Origin: Nonomuraea helvata | GTDB lineage: Bacteria > Actinomycetota > Actinomycetes > Streptosporangiales > Streptosporangiaceae | Length of the DNA: 64,000 nucleotides | Assembly: GCF_039535785.1 (NCBI RefSeq) | Contig: NZ_BAAAXV010000012.1 | Location: forward strand, 713,571-777,570 | Reading direction: 5' to 3' | In this document: in pieces, positions 17,413 through 25,616 of the stretch | How the letters are laid out: each line of letters starts with the position of its first letter | Numbering within the stretch: the first letter of the stretch is position 1 | Made by a program: the position numbers and the translations under genes | Notes under the pieces: model-generated | What the model saw: the letters and a program-made list of their open reading frames with translations, nothing else | Told to the model about the DNA's origin: nothing | Databases searched by the model: none

Positions 17413-18099
17413 GTGATACGCGGCGGGTCGCGAGTGTTGTTGATCGAGGATGACCCGGCAGTGCGGGAGGGCCTCGACCTGGCCCTGACCCGGCATGGGC
17501 ACCGGGTGAGCGCGGTGGAGTCCGGCGAGCAGGGGCTGGACCGGCTGCGTGCGAACCTTCCCGACGTCGTCGTGCTCGATCTGATGTTGCCTGGCATGGA
17601 CGGGTTCGAAGTCTGCCGCCGCATCCGGGCCGCCGGGGAGGTGCCGATCATCATGCTGACCGCGCGCAGCGACGACATGGACGTGGTGGCCGGGTTGGAG
17701 GCGGGCGCCGACGACTACGTGGTCAAGCCGGTGCAGCCCAGGGTGCTCGAGGCACGCATTCGCGCGGTGCTCCGGCGGATCGGCCGGGACCAGGCGGAGC
17801 TGGAGCGGTACGGGGACCTGACCATCGATCGGGCCGGGCTGGTGGTTTCCCACCGCGGCGTGCCGGTCAGCCTCGCCCCGACCGAGCTGCGCCTGCTGCT
17901 CGAGCTCTCCGGCACGCCGGGCCGGGTGCACAGCCGCCAGCAGCTGCTGGAGTCGGTGTGGGAGCACGGGTATTTCGGCGACTCGCGTCTCGTGGACGCG
18001 TGCGTGCAGCGGCTGCGCGCGAAGATCGAGGACAACTCGGCGGCGCCCGTCTACGTGCAGACGGTGCGTGGGTTCGGGTACCGGTTCGGGCCGGTGTGA
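17413..18099 (+). CDS. OmpR-family response regulator
   Basis: 228 residues from a GTG with GGAG eight bases upstream; earlier in-frame starts lack a ribosome site. The receiver domain shows 'VLLIEDDPAVREG', phospho-acceptor Asp56 in 'VVVLDLMLPGMDG', 'MLTARSDD' and 'DDYVVKPVQPRVLEAR'. Unusually, the conserved K-P-F becomes K-P-V. The C-terminal winged helix has 'LAPTELRLLLELSGTPG' and 'YVQTVRGFGYRF'. Followed eight bases later by its kinase and then a lipoprotein, an arrangement like CseBC-CseA or MtrAB-LpqB envelope-stress systems. Confidence 0.93.
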   Translation: MIRGGSRVLLIEDDPAVREGLDLALTRHGHRVSAVESGEQGLDRLRANLPDVVVLDLMLPGMDGFEVCRRIRAAGEVPIIMLTARSDDMDVVAGLEAGADDYVVKPVQPRVLEARIRAVLRRIGRDQAELERYGDLTIDRAGLVVSHRGVPVSLAPTELRLLLELSGTPGRVHSRQQLLESVWEHGYFGDSRLVDACVQRLRAKIEDNSAAPVYVQTVRGFGYRFGPV

Positions 18100-18106
18100 G
18101 CCGCCG

Positions 18107-19609
18107 GTGACACCTCGGCCGAGCCTGGGGCTGCGCGCCCGGCTGCTGTTCGCGTTCGCGCTGCTGTGTGTGGTCACCGCGGCGGCGGTGTCCGGCGCGA
18201 TGTACGTTCAGGCCCGCAACGACATCCTTCAGCGGGCCCAGGACGGCGCGGTGCAGGCGATGAAGAACCGTGTGCAGACGACGCTCTTCCCGTTGCGGAG
18301 TGCGGCGCCGGGCCCGGATGAGCTCGGCGAGATCGCCCGCGCCGTGGTCGACCAGTACAGCCTCGTGGTCGCCGTCTACCACGGGGAGTACTCGGTGGCC
18401 GGCGCGCTGGGGCCCCCGCCGGGGGGCAGGAGACCGGACGAGAACGCGCCGGCCCCGCCCATCGCACCGGCTCCGACTGTCGCGGCGATTCCACCCGATC
18501 TGCGGCAGATGGTGGCCGGCGGCGTCGTCGCGTGGCAACGCGTGGTGTGGCGGGGCGCGCCCTACCTCGTCATCGGCACGCCGTTGCTGATCGCCGAGCA
18601 GAACCGGACGACGCGGGCGTCCGGCATCGAGGTCTACGTCGCGCGCAGCCTGCTTCCCGAGCAGCGCAGCATCGACGAGCTCGCCGCACGCGCCTGGCTC
18701 ACCAGCGGGGCGGCCCTGGCGTTCGCGGTCGTCCTCGCGTTGCTGGCCACCCGCGGCGTGCTGCGCCCGGTGCGCGAGCTCGGTCGGGCGGCACGCCTGC
18801 TGGGCGAGGGCGAGCTGCGGACCAGGATCGCGGTCCGCGGCTCCGACGAGCTGGCCGACGTGGCACGCACGTTCAACAACGCCGCCGCGGAGCTGGAACG
18901 GCATGTCAAGCAGCTGCGCGAGATGGAGGCCGACGCCCGCCGGTTCGTGGCCGACGTGTCCCACGAGCTGCGCACCCCGCTGGCCGCGCTCGCCGCGGTC
19001 GCTGACGTCCTCGACGAGGAGGCGGCCCAGCTCCCCGAGCCCGCCGGCAGGGCCGCCAGGCTGGTCAGCCAGGAGACGCTCAACCTCACCGGGCTGGTGA
19101 ACGACCTCATCGAGATCAGCAGGTTCGACTCCGGCGTCGCGGCCCTGGTGCTGAACGAGGTCGACGTGGCCGAGCTGGTGCGCTCGACCCTGCGTGCCCG
19201 GGGCTGGTCGGAGCCGGTGCACACCGAGCTTCCCTCCGCAGTGACGGCGCGGCTGGACCCGCGCCGAGTGGACGTCATCCTCGCGAACCTGGTCGGCAAC
19301 GCCCTGCGGCACGGCGAACCACCGGTGTCGGTACGGCTTTCCGCCGACCCGCACTGGATCACTCTCGAGGTCCGCGACCACGGGCCAGGGCTGGACGAAG
19401 CGGTGCTGCCGCACGTGTTCGACCGGTTCTACAAGGCCACCGCGGCCAGGGCCAGGTCCGAGGGCAGCGGCCTCGGCCTCGCCATCGCGCGGGAGAACGC
19501 GCGCCTGCACCAAGGCGACCTCACCGTCACCAACGCCCCGGACGGCGGCGCCCTCTTCACGCTGCGCCTGCCACGCCGGGCACCCGATCCGGACGGAGGC
19601 CCCGAGTGA
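18107..19609 (+). CDS. Membrane sensor histidine kinase
   Basis: 500 residues. First transmembrane helix ~12-33, an extracytoplasmic sensor of ~150 residues with a Pro-rich insert, second helix ~200-220, then HAMP, HisKA with His286 in 'DVSHELRTPLAAL', and HATPase with N-box 'NLVGNALRHG', 'DHGPGLDE' and 'GSGLGLAIA'. All catalytic boxes are intact. It should phosphorylate the upstream regulator in response to an envelope signal. GTG start; the lipoprotein gene begins within its stop codon region. Confidence 0.93.
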   Translation: MTPRPSLGLRARLLFAFALLCVVTAAAVSGAMYVQARNDILQRAQDGAVQAMKNRVQTTLFPLRSAAPGPDELGEIARAVVDQYSLVVAVYHGEYSVAGALGPPPGGRRPDENAPAPPIAPAPTVAAIPPDLRQMVAGGVVAWQRVVWRGAPYLVIGTPLLIAEQNRTTRASGIEVYVARSLLPEQRSIDELAARAWLTSGAALAFAVVLALLATRGVLRPVRELGRAARLLGEGELRTRIAVRGSDELADVARTFNNAAAELERHVKQLREMEADARRFVADVSHELRTPLAALAAVADVLDEEAAQLPEPAGRAARLVSQETLNLTGLVNDLIEISRFDSGVAALVLNEVDVAELVRSTLRARGWSEPVHTELPSAVTARLDPRRVDVILANLVGNALRHGEPPVSVRLSADPHWITLEVRDHGPGLDEAVLPHVFDRFYKATAARARSEGSGLGLAIARENARLHQGDLTVTNAPDGGALFTLRLPRRAPDPDGGPE

Positions 19610-20100
19610 GGACCCGCCTCGCCCACCGCATGCTCGCCGCGGGCCTCGTATCACTCGTCGCCGTGGCCGGCTGCGGCGTGCGCCCCAGCGACGCCATCTT
19701 CGCCGGCGAACCGCCGAGCGGACCCGTCGCATCGACCATGACGATCACCCTCTACCTGGTGAAGAACGGCCGGCTCAGCGCGGTGACGCGGCCCGGTGGT
19801 CGTCCCATGTTCCTGACGGACACGCTCGCGCTGCTGGCAGCCGGGCCCACCGCGAGGGAACAGGCGCACGGACTCACCACCGACGTCCCGCCCGAAGCCG
19901 CCCCGTTCTCGGTGACCGTCAGGCCGGCCGGCGACGTGGCGGTGAACCTGTCCACCCCCGCCGACGAACTGTCCACACTGGCCGTCGAACAGATCGTGTG
20001 CACGGCCGCCGCCGTCAGGGCACCGGTAAGCCCTGCCCAGGTCACCGTCGTCGGTGCTGGGCAGACCGTCGGTCCCCGGGACTGCCCGGGGCAACGGTAA
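19606..20100 (+). CDS. Lipoprotein with GerMN-like region, partner of the two-component system
   Basis: 164 residues. The N-terminus 'LAAGLVSLVAVAGCG' is a lipobox, so the protein should be lipidated at Cys and sit on the outer face of the membrane. The rest resembles a GerMN domain: 'TMTITLYLVKNGRLSAVTRP', a LLAAGPT segment, and 'VNLSTPADELSTLAVEQIV'. GTG start overlaps the kinase stop by four bases, so it is translationally coupled. By analogy with CseA and LpqB it may tune the kinase; this is inference from gene order. Confidence 0.85.
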   Translation: MRTRLAHRMLAAGLVSLVAVAGCGVRPSDAIFAGEPPSGPVASTMTITLYLVKNGRLSAVTRPGGRPMFLTDTLALLAAGPTAREQAHGLTTDVPPEAAPFSVTVRPAGDVAVNLSTPADELSTLAVEQIVCTAAAVRAPVSPAQVTVVGAGQTVGPRDCPGQR

Positions 20101-20307
20101 CGACCTGTCCCCTACTTCGGACAGATCACCGCGACCGTGACCCGCCCCGGCGCTGCCCCTTGAGCAGCAGCTCGTCCGCCCCCTGCGTCACCCAGGGCAA
20201 CCGGACGGCGACCAGCAGCCCGGGCAGGGCCGGCCAGAACGTCTGCATGGTCGCCTCACTCTCAGACTCAGCTCCGATCATGCCTCCCCGAGCATAACGC
20301 CATAGCA

Positions 20308-20343
20308 ATATTTATCTTGGACAATATAACTTCCGAGCCATAG
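20308..20343. promoter_or_regulatory. 36-bp element, copy 1 (upstream of SnoaL-like/YceI/reductase operon)
   Basis: The segment contains, in fixed spacing, ATAT, CTT, GA, ATAAC (20326-20330) and GAGCCATAG (20335-20343). The same 36-base pattern recurs upstream of the LysR gene at 23933-23968 with 24 identical positions and no gaps. It lies 56-91 bases before the operon start, in the only AT-rich patch of the region. Probably the LysR protein's binding site. Confidence 0.7.
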
Positions 20344-20398
20344 CGTCAGAGGCGTGAGAAGCCAAGACTCCACCGCAAAGGGAAAGACCGGGATATCG

Positions 20399-20839
20399 AT
20401 GACCGCGCAACGCGAGGCAGACGAAGCCGAGATCCGCCAGCTGGTCGGCAAGATCGTCGAAGGGCTCCAAGGCAAGGATCCCGAGGGTCTGAAGCGCCTC
20501 TACGCGACGGACATCGTGTCCTTCGACATCGAGCCGCCGCTCCAGCACGTGGGGATCGAGGCGAAGCTCAAGAACTGGGCGCCCGTGTTCACGTTCTTCG
20601 AGAGTGTGACATATGAGGTCCGCGACCTGACGCTCACCGTGGGCGATGACATGGCGTTCGGGCACGCCTTCGCCCGTCTCAGCGGCACGCTGAAGAACGG
20701 GACGGCGATGAGCGGTATGTGGGTCAGGGTCACGTACTGCCTCCAGAAGATCGACGGTATGTGGCTGATCGTGCACGACCAGGTCTCGGTGCCGCTCGAC
20801 GTCACCAGCGGCAAGGGCGTCGTCGACCTCGAGCCCTGA
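20399..20839 (+). CDS. SnoaL-like/ketosteroid-isomerase-fold protein
   Basis: 146 residues of NTF2-like fold: 'IRQLVGKIVEGLQGKDPEGL' helix, 'YATDIVSFDIEPPLQHVG', then strands 'MAFGHAFARLSGTLKNG' and 'WVRVTYCLQKIDGMWLIVHD'. This is the SgcJ/EcaC-type domain often annotated as nuclear transport factor 2-like. ATG chosen because CCGGGA precedes it; an upstream in-frame start at 20354 lies nearer the regulatory element. First gene of an operon with YceI and a ferredoxin reductase. Catalytic role unknown. Confidence 0.82.
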   Translation: MTAQREADEAEIRQLVGKIVEGLQGKDPEGLKRLYATDIVSFDIEPPLQHVGIEAKLKNWAPVFTFFESVTYEVRDLTLTVGDDMAFGHAFARLSGTLKNGTAMSGMWVRVTYCLQKIDGMWLIVHDQVSVPLDVTSGKGVVDLEP

Positions 20840-20900
20840 TCCCGCCACCCCACCCCCACCTGCACCGCGTCACCGCGGCACCACATCCATGGAGAAAGCC

Positions 20901-21464
20901 ATGAACACCGTCCCCGCGACCGTCGAGATCCCGGGCTACCTGGCCGGCACCTGGAAGGCCGACCCGATGCACTCCGAGGTCGCTTTCATCGTCCGTCATC
21001 TCATGATCAGCAAGACGCGTGGCCGCTTCACCGGCTACGACGTCACGATCGTCACGAGCGAGGACCCGCTGGGCTCATCGGTGACCGCGGCGATCGACCT
21101 CGCGTCCATCGACACCGGCAACGAACTGCGCGACAACCACCTCCGCAGCGCCGACTACCTCGAGATCGAGAAGTACCCGACGATGAGCTACCGCTCGACC
21201 GGCATCCGTCAGACCGGCGACGGCTGGACCATCGACGGTGAGCTGACGTTGCACGGGGTCACACGGCAGGTGCCGCTGGCCGTCGAGGTGAGCGGGTTCG
21301 GCCCGGACCCGTGGGGTGGCCAGCGGGCCGGCTTCTCCGCGACCGCCGAGATCAAGCGCAGCGACTTCGGCATCGACATCAGCACCCCGATGGAGGCCGG
21401 GGGCGTCGTGGTCGCCGACAAAGTGTCGATCAGCCTCGAGATCCAGGCCGTTCTCCAGAAATGA
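20901..21464 (+). CDS. YceI family protein, cytoplasmic variant
   Basis: 187 residues, the normal YceI lipocalin length, with 'AGTWKADPMHSEVAFIVRHL', 'SIDTGNELRDNHLRSADYLE' and 'KSDFGID'-like 'KRSDFGIDISTPMEAG'. YceI barrels bind isoprenoid quinones or polyprenyl chains. No signal peptide is present, unlike the periplasmic Escherichia coli protein. ATG with GGAGAAAG upstream. Middle gene of the operon, so quinone-like ligand binding may be linked to the downstream flavin reductase (inference). Confidence 0.92.
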   Translation: MNTVPATVEIPGYLAGTWKADPMHSEVAFIVRHLMISKTRGRFTGYDVTIVTSEDPLGSSVTAAIDLASIDTGNELRDNHLRSADYLEIEKYPTMSYRSTGIRQTGDGWTIDGELTLHGVTRQVPLAVEVSGFGPDPWGGQRAGFSATAEIKRSDFGIDISTPMEAGGVVVADKVSISLEIQAVLQK

Positions 21465-21594
21465 CCCGATCCGGACGGACAGCCGCAAGGCCCCCATCCA
21501 CCGATCGTCCGGTGTCCCGATACCGCGCTTTACCGAGCGGCATCGGGACACCGCCACCCCGGTCCAGCGCCTCATCGAGCTCAGGAAGATCGCC

Positions 21595-22842
21595 ATGACC
21601 GCCGATCCCGGCATCGTCATCATCGGAGCGAGCCTGGCCGGCGCGAAAGCCGCCCAGGCCCTGCGACTCGACCACGGCTACGACGGGCCGATCACCCTCA
21701 TCGGCGACGAACCACATCTGCCGTACCAGCGCCCAGCCCTGTCCAAGGGCTACCTCCTGGGCACCACCGGGCCCGCCGATCTTGACGTACTGAAGCCGCA
21801 GTTCTACGCCGACCACGACGTCGCGCTGGCACTCGGCACCCCTGCCACCGCCCTCGATCTGGACGCCCGGCGAGTACGGCTGGCCGACGGCACCGAGTTC
21901 CCCTTCACCCAGGTGCTGATCGCCACCGGCGCCCGCCCGCGCCGCCTCCAGGTGCCGGGCGCCGATCTCGACGGCGTCCGCTATCTGCGCAACCGCGACG
22001 ACAGCGAACACCTGGCCGCGGCCCTGCGCGCGGCCGGCAACGTCGTCGTCATCGGCGCCGGCTGGCTCGGCTCCGAACTCGCGGCCGCCAGCCGTACGCT
22101 CGGCAACCACACCACCGTCATCGACCCCCTGCCCACACCGCTCTACCACGTACTGGGCGACCAGATCGGCGGCCTCATCACCCGCCGCCACCGCGACCAC
22201 GGCGTGAACCTGCTCCTCGGCGACGGCGTCGAGGCCATCCTCGGCACGCATTCGGTCGAAGCCGTCCAGACCATCACCGGACGGACGATCCCCGCAGACC
22301 TCGTCATCGTCGGCGTCGGCGCCACCCCCAACACCGAACTCGCCCAGAAAGCAGGACTACGCGTCGACGGCGGCATCCTCACCGACGAACACCTGCGCAC
22401 CTCACACCCGGCCGCCGTCGCCGCCGGCGACGTCACCCGCCACCAGCACCCGCGCTACCTGAACCCCGTACGGATCGAACACTGGCACAACGCCGTCACC
22501 CACGGCGCCGTCGCCGCCGGCACCCTGCTCGGCAAGCCCACCACCATCGACCCCGTCCCCTACTTCTTCTCCACCCAGTACGGCTCCACCCTCGAATACC
22601 TCGGACTCCCCACCACCTGGGACCGCATCATCACCCGCGGCGAGCACGCCGATCACGGATTCACCGCCTTCTGGCTCGACCACAGCATCCCCGTGGCCGC
22701 CCTGACCATCGACAACCGGGGCGCCGCCGATCACCTGCGCACCCTCATCGCCACAGCGCACCCCGCCGACCCGCAACAACTCGCCGACCCCGACACACCC
22801 CTGCTGGACCTCCTGCCGAACGCGCCAAGCCGTACCTGGTGA
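21595..22842 (+). CDS. FAD-dependent ferredoxin/rubredoxin reductase-type oxidoreductase
   Basis: 415 residues. FAD-binding 'IVIIGASLAGAKAAQALR' at the N-terminus, 'PYQRPALSKGYL', the NAD-binding 'VVVIGAGWLGSELAAASR' (~150), 'GVGATPNTELAQ', and 'AAGDVTRH' near the second FAD contact. The C-terminal reductase domain is present, including the 'FFSTQYGSTLEYLG' segment. This group passes electrons from NAD(P)H to ferredoxins serving P450s or dioxygenases, but no ferredoxin or oxygenase gene is nearby. ATG with AGGAAG upstream; last gene of the operon. Confidence 0.92.
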   Translation: MTADPGIVIIGASLAGAKAAQALRLDHGYDGPITLIGDEPHLPYQRPALSKGYLLGTTGPADLDVLKPQFYADHDVALALGTPATALDLDARRVRLADGTEFPFTQVLIATGARPRRLQVPGADLDGVRYLRNRDDSEHLAAALRAAGNVVVIGAGWLGSELAAASRTLGNHTTVIDPLPTPLYHVLGDQIGGLITRRHRDHGVNLLLGDGVEAILGTHSVEAVQTITGRTIPADLVIVGVGATPNTELAQKAGLRVDGGILTDEHLRTSHPAAVAAGDVTRHQHPRYLNPVRIEHWHNAVTHGAVAAGTLLGKPTTIDPVPYFFSTQYGSTLEYLGLPTTWDRIITRGEHADHGFTAFWLDHSIPVAALTIDNRGAADHLRTLIATAHPADPQQLADPDTPLLDLLPNAPSRTW

Positions 22843-23006
22843 GCCGAGATCCTCCCGAGGTCACCGCCGACCAGCCCTGGCCGCGTGATCACACTCGGCG
22901 CGGCGCCGTTGACCAACCCCGAGCTCCGAGCTCCGCCCCGACGGACCTGCCGCTGAGGGCCCACGAGCTCGCTGTCCCCCTTCTCCGCCGATCATGAAGC
23001 ACGTCA

Positions 23007-23903
23007 TCAGCGCTTCTCCTGCGGCTCGCCGGTGATCCAGTTCCAGTTGGCGATCGTGGTGCGCATCAGGCGCGCGGCGGTGGACAGGTGACTGCCGGCG
23101 CCCCAGTACAGGGTGACCGCGCGACGGCAGTCAGGGGTGTCTACAGGGACCCAGGCGGCGGGGACCCGCGTGGAGGTGGTCCGGGCGAAGGCGGGGACGA
23201 GGCCGATGCCGAGCCCCGCGCTGATCAGGGCCGCGATGGCGCTGGGCTCGTCGACCTCGCAGACGATCTTCGGGGTATGGTCTCGTGCGGCGAAAAGACG
23301 ATCCAGGAGGCGGCGTTGCCAGTGCCCTTTACGGGCGCTGACGAAAGGCTCGTCGGCGAGCTCGTCGATGCTCACCGACGTACGGCTCGCCAGCGGATGC
23401 TCGAGCGGCGTCGCCACACCGACCGCCTCATCCAGCAGTTGGACCGTCTCCAGTCCCTCAGCGGAGATCGGCTGGGATGCGACGCACAGGTCGACGTCCT
23501 GAGCCCGCAGGTGACGACCCATGTCCTCGGCCGCCATCCAGCGGAGTTCGACCTCAATGGTCGGGTGAGCTCGCTTGAAGGCCGCCAGCGGCCCGGTGAG
23601 CGTGAGGAAGGTCTCCGACGCAAGCCGTACAGTGCCCACACCCTCGCTCACGGCCTCGGCCACGGCTCGCCGCCCCGCATCCAGCTCACCCAGGGAGCGT
23701 TCGACGTAATCGCGGAAGAGCTTGCCCGCGTCATTCAGCCGCAGCCGGCCGCTCCGGTCGAACAGCGGTGTGCGCAGCTCGCTCTCCAGCCGGGCGATGG
23801 TACGACTCAGCGACGGCTGGGCGACGCGAAGCTCTTCGGCCGCGCCGCTGAGATGTTCCAGCCGCGCCACCACCAGGAACTGCCTGAGCGAGTTCAACTC
23901 CAT
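23007..23903 (-). CDS. LysR-family transcriptional regulator
   Basis: 298 residues. The N-terminal HTH reads 'LNSLRQFLVVARLEHLSGAA', 'LRVAQPSLSRTIARLESEL' and 'PLFDRSGRLRLNDAG'; the rest is the two-lobed effector domain. ATG is preceded by GGAGG. It is convergent with the reductase operon but carries, 30-65 bases upstream of its own start, the same 36-bp element found before that operon, so it likely regulates both. LysR proteins usually activate their target and repress themselves. Confidence 0.93.
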   Translation of the reverse strand: MELNSLRQFLVVARLEHLSGAAEELRVAQPSLSRTIARLESELRTPLFDRSGRLRLNDAGKLFRDYVERSLGELDAGRRAVAEAVSEGVGTVRLASETFLTLTGPLAAFKRAHPTIEVELRWMAAEDMGRHLRAQDVDLCVASQPISAEGLETVQLLDEAVGVATPLEHPLASRTSVSIDELADEPFVSARKGHWQRRLLDRLFAARDHTPKIVCEVDEPSAIAALISAGLGIGLVPAFARTTSTRVPAAWVPVDTPDCRRAVTLYWGAGSHLSTAARLMRTTIANWNWITGEPQEKR

Positions 23904-23932
23904 CACGCCTCCAGATACATAGCACTCCGGCG

Positions 23933-23968
23933 ATATCAACCTTAGATGTAATAACCCAGGAGCCATAG
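23933..23968. promoter_or_regulatory. 36-bp element, copy 2 (lysR promoter)
   Basis: Contains ATAT (23933), CTT, GA, ATAAC (23951-23955) and GAGCCATAG (23960-23968) at spacing identical to copy 1 at 20308-20343. Because the LysR gene runs leftward, the element points the opposite way relative to transcription compared with copy 1. Confidence 0.7.
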
Positions 23969-24105
23969 TTGTCTGAATCTTTCTGAGGATCCGAGGAGCA
24001 GCTCGCCGCAGCCAGGGCACAGGAGCAGGCCGGCTCCGGGCCGCTGTCGGTGCCAAGACGGTGCTGGACTGCGCGACACAGAGTTACGGAGGGATGAATC
24101 AACTG

Positions 24106-24129
24106 TGAGCGCCTTTACATTGTAGATTC
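24106..24129. repeat. 24-bp repeat, copy 1
   Basis: TGAGCGCCTTTACA followed by T and TGTAGATTC. A second copy with one substitution (C for T in the centre) lies in the same orientation at 28594-28617. The core TACA-Y-TGTA is a nine-base palindrome, as in many TetR/MarR operators. The repeats bracket a 4.5-kb block carrying lcp, its TetR neighbour, a kinase-like gene and pseudogenes. Confidence 0.8.
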
Positions 24130-24235
24130 GTATCTATCCCGCTGCGGCTCGCCCCTCCACTACGACCAGGCCAAGGAGATGGGTGGTGCGACCCGCGCGG
24201 AGCCCGTCAAAACGAGCAGCACCCCTAGACCGTGA

Positions 24236-25462
24236 TCAGCCGGGCCGGTTGCCCGTCGGAATCACGATCTTGGTTTGTGCCCCCTTGGTGAGGTAGTACG
24301 TGGTCCACTTCTTGACCATCTCGTCGAGAAGCCAGGCTGCGGCGGGCACCAGCGGCAGCCCGATCACGCCCTCCCGGAACTGCACCAGTAGCGGCCAAGC
24401 GGTCTTGACCACCGGGTCCCACAGCGGCTCGCGGCGGACGCCGTTCCAGTCGGCCACCTGGTTGCCGGTGAGGTACCTGGCGAAGGCGTTGACGAGAGAC
24501 TTGTCGATGCCGCCGAGGCTGGTCAGCTCCGCGAGCATGTCCCGCAGGATGGCGTTGAGTTCCACCCCCTCCGGGGTCGGCCCCATGTTCCTGGGCAGGA
24601 CCAGGTCCGACTGGGTGTAGGAGGAGTCCCAGGTGGCGGGGAGGAACTCGTCCCTGATGCCGAGCATGTGCCCCAGCATCTGCACCGAGTGCAGGTACCC
24701 CTCGGCCTCCGTGGAGGAGATGCGCACCTTCCACTCCCGCATCCCGCGCATGGAGTAGGTCGCCAGGGTGTGCCACGTGACGAGCATGTCCTCCTGGCTG
24801 ATCGGGACAGGGCCGGACCAGTGGGGGGACGACTTCAGCAGGTGCCGCACCGCCGCGTGCACCAGCCGGGTCTTCACAGCCTCGACCACGGCCGTGCCGC
24901 CGGCGCCCCAGGCGTTCTGGGGCCTGACCGCGTACGCCAGGATGTTCGTCTTGGCGATCCGGTCTTTCAGATCCGCGCCGCCCGCGGAGTAATAGACGGC
25001 GCGTGCCTCCTTGGGGATGGCGGTGGCCAGCATCCCGGCGCCGACAATGGTGAGGACGACGATGTAGTTGCCCTTGAGCGCATGGAAGCGCGCCCCGGCA
25101 TCCAGCAGGGCGGCGTCGGCCCACGACGGGAGCTGACGCGCCTGCTCGATGAAGGCCCGCAGATCCTCCGGCAGTCCCGCGGGCAGGGGCTGGTCGTTGC
25201 GGTTCCAGTCGTACAGCAGCCGGTTGACCTCGGGTATGACACCGCGGTCGAGCAGTGAGGCGAGGAGCGGATCGGCCACGTCGTCCCACACCCATCGGGG
25301 GTCGGCTCCACTGCCGGAACCCGCGATCGAACCACTGGCCGGCCAGGTCCAGTCGCCGGACAGGGAATCCTCCGCCTGAGCCGGGGAGATCATCCCTAAC
25401 GCGCCGAGCGCTCCCATGGCGGTGCCCGAGATCAGTACCTTGCGCCTGCTCAACTCTGCCAT
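24236..25462 (-). CDS. lcp: Latex clearing protein (rubber oxygenase, DUF2236), Tat-exported
   Basis: Lcp proteins are extracellular b-type haem dioxygenases that cleave the double bonds of poly(cis-1,4-isoprene). The 408-residue product matches the family length. It starts with a twin-arginine signal 'LSRRKVLISGTAMGALGAL' ending near 'PAQA', then 'GSGADPRWVWDDVADPLLAS', 'QARQLPSWADAALL', 'EAVKTRLVHAAVRHLL' and 'DMLVTWHTLATYSMRG', the last holding the His (~231) that I equate with the axial haem ligand. ATG chosen because GAAGGAG lies nine bases upstream. Divergent from a TetR gene, as in known lcp loci. Rubber use is inferred from family only. Confidence 0.9.
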   Translation of the reverse strand: MAELSRRKVLISGTAMGALGALGMISPAQAEDSLSGDWTWPASGSIAGSGSGADPRWVWDDVADPLLASLLDRGVIPEVNRLLYDWNRNDQPLPAGLPEDLRAFIEQARQLPSWADAALLDAGARFHALKGNYIVVLTIVGAGMLATAIPKEARAVYYSAGGADLKDRIAKTNILAYAVRPQNAWGAGGTAVVEAVKTRLVHAAVRHLLKSSPHWSGPVPISQEDMLVTWHTLATYSMRGMREWKVRISSTEAEGYLHSVQMLGHMLGIRDEFLPATWDSSYTQSDLVLPRNMGPTPEGVELNAILRDMLAELTSLGGIDKSLVNAFARYLTGNQVADWNGVRREPLWDPVVKTAWPLLVQFREGVIGLPLVPAAAWLLDEMVKKWTTYYLTKGAQTKIVIPTGNRPG

Positions 25463-25511
25463 GCTCTGCACTCCTTCGAGGTGAGGTCCCGCTCAGGGCA
25501 TGCGAGAAAGG

Positions 25512-25550
25512 GATGATACTGAGAAACAAATCATGAGTCCGTGTATCATC
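25512..25550. promoter_or_regulatory. Inverted repeat in the lcp-tetR divergent promoter
   Basis: Perfect eight-base arms GATGATAC (25512-25519) and GTATCATC (25543-25550), 31 bases centre to centre (three helical turns), between lcp and the TetR gene. Good candidate operator for the TetR protein. Confidence 0.5.
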
Positions 25551-25616
25551 ATCAGAGCACAGTGTGACGAGCATCACAAGGCCGCGTTTGAGGCACAATC
25601 CCTGCAGGAGGTGATC

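Noticed and set aside
17413..19609. Naming the two-component system VanR/VanS
   Set aside because: The proximity of a vanY-like gene is suggestive, but the trailing lipoprotein and the sequences fit general envelope-stress systems equally well; vanHAX genes are absent.
20126..20308. A 60-codon minus-strand frame between the lipoprotein and the SnoaL-like gene
   Set aside because: Part of it ('TFWPALPGLLVAVRLPWVTQG') looks protein-like, but it covers the regulatory element and has no ribosome site or relatives I can name.
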